Below are positions 6,713 through 7,382 of a DNA stretch of 7,382 nucleotides, piece after piece. Below the pieces are notes generated by a model, which made no database searches, was not told where the DNA came from, and saw nothing but the letters and a program-made list of their open reading frames with translations. A program made the position numbers and the translations under genes. How positions within the stretch are numbered: position 1 is the first letter of the stretch; each line of letters starts with the position of its first letter. Source of the stretch: Selenomonadaceae bacterium (GTDB taxonomy: Bacteria; Bacillota; Negativicutes; Selenomonadales; Selenomonadaceae). The DNA is taken from the NCBI GenBank assembly GCA_016280345.1, contig JAEEGN010000248.1:1-7382 (forward strand), given 5' to 3'.

Positions 6713-7382
6713 ATGCCATCCTTGCTGCATAAGGCATTTACGACGTTGCGCCGGGACGGCGTCAGCGCCTTCCTGAAAAAATCCGTCGCCTATACGAAAA
6801 GGCACGTCAGCGCCCTCAGGGGAGAACAGCTTTACGTGGACGTCCTTTTCGTCAACGGGTGCAGCCTGCCGCATCCCCAGCGCTACCGCGTCCATCACCA
6901 GCGCCTCCAGATGATGGCCTTTGGCCTGAGCTCCGCCGAAGTCTGGTACGAGGACCTGACTTCGGATATGCTGCGCTATTGCCGCGCCGTCATCTTCTAC
7001 CGCTGCCCCTTCACGCCGGTGGTGGAACAGGTCATCGGTCTGGCCCGCTACTTCAACAAGGCCGTCCTCTTCGACATCGACGACCTCGTCATCGACACGA
7101 AATACACCGACCTCATCCCCTACGTCCGTCAGATGCCCCCCGCCGAGAAAGCCGGCTACGACGCCGGCGTCAAAGGCTACCACGACACCATGGTCCACGC
7201 CGAGGCCGTCATCACCACTACCGAGGGCCTGGCCCGGGAGCTGGGCCACTATATGCCCGAAGTCTTCATCAACCGCAACACCGCCTCCGAGACGATGGTG
7301 CGCCTGTCCGAAGCTGCCTACGCCGCCTGGAAGGACAGGAAGGACAAGGGGCGTGTCGTTCTCGGCTATTTCAGCGGCAGCA
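6713..7382 (+). CDS. GT4-like (group 1) glycosyltransferase, N-terminal part (3' partial)
   Basis: The frame is open for 223 codons to the window edge without a stop, so the gene continues beyond. The ATG follows the upstream stop by two bases and has a strong Shine-Dalgarno, GGAGG at 6701-6705, inside the preceding gene. After a basic amphipathic leader (residues 1-36) comes VDVLFVNGCSLPHPQRYRVH (42-61), then VLFDIDDLVID (118-128), EAVITTTEGLA (164-174), a Phe-Ile-Asn-Arg-Asn segment (185-189) and VVLGYFSGS (215-223). This order is typical of GT-B fold, GT4-type transferases of polysaccharide clusters: Rossmann-like acceptor domain, the D-x-DD segment, the Thr-rich motif before the first domain ends, then the first strand of the donor-binding domain. 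The donor-binding domain with its E-x7-E region is outside the window, so activity cannot be judged. Substrate unknown. Confidence 0.88.
   Translation, partial: MPSLLHKAFTTLRRDGVSAFLKKSVAYTKRHVSALRGEQLYVDVLFVNGCSLPHPQRYRVHHQRLQMMAFGLSSAEVWYEDLTSDMLRYCRAVIFYRCPFTPVVEQVIGLARYFNKAVLFDIDDLVIDTKYTDLIPYVRQMPPAEKAGYDAGVKGYHDTMVHAEAVITTTEGLARELGHYMPEVFINRNTASETMVRLSEAAYAAWKDRKDKGRVVLGYFSGS
7329..7346 (+). repeat. Perfect 9-bp tandem duplication within the GT4-like gene
   Basis: GGAAGGACA occurs twice back to back (7329-7337 and 7338-7346), giving the charged stretch WKDRKDKG in the linker before the second Rossmann-like domain. The unit is three codons, so gain or loss of a copy keeps the frame. It is seen directly; functional meaning is doubtful. 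Confidence 0.6.

Noticed and set aside
4962..6737. 591-codon minus-strand open frame
   Set aside because: Same register artefact over the tandem GT2, whose sense translation has clear family motifs.

Overview
The window is one stretch of a GC-rich bacterial genome, almost entirely coding. Six genes are packed head to tail on the + strand, with gaps of only 2 to 30 bases. It reads as an internal segment of a surface-polysaccharide locus (O-antigen, capsule or rhamnan-type glycan). The first gene is cut by the left edge and the last by the right edge, so the promoter, terminator, export genes and most nucleotide-sugar genes lie outside. The GC-rich third positions, the near absence of some A/T-ending codons and the gene families suggest a GC-rich Gram-negative bacterium. 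I cannot name the taxon from sequence alone; Desulfobacterota-like or other proteobacterial hosts, or a GC-rich Negativicute, would all fit.

Left part (1-1631), sugar tailoring: a DegT/DnrJ/EryC1-family PLP-dependent sugar aminotransferase (1-971, 5' partial) is followed by a NeuD/PglD-type left-handed beta-helix acyltransferase (984-1631). Together they most simply make a nucleotide-linked N-acylated amino-deoxy sugar.

Middle and right part (1635-7382), glycan assembly: an RgpF-type rhamnan synthesis protein (1635-3437); a GT2 glycosyltransferase with a long unassigned C-terminal extension (3468-4967); a tandem double-GT2 protein whose second domain has lost its catalytic motifs (4989-6710); and the N-terminal part of a GT4-type (GT-B fold) glycosyltransferase (6713-7382, 3' partial). 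The last gene is open to the window edge.

The tight spacing, Shine-Dalgarno sites lying inside or just after the preceding gene, and absence of hairpin/T-run terminators argue for one transcript. There is no RNA gene, CRISPR array, insertion sequence, origin or attachment site that I can support, and no gene-free stretch longer than 30 bases. The locus is an ordinary glycan cluster. The features most worth a second look are the degenerate second domain of the tandem GT2, the unassigned module of the GT2 at 3468, and the basic amphipathic segments at the ends of four consecutive proteins.
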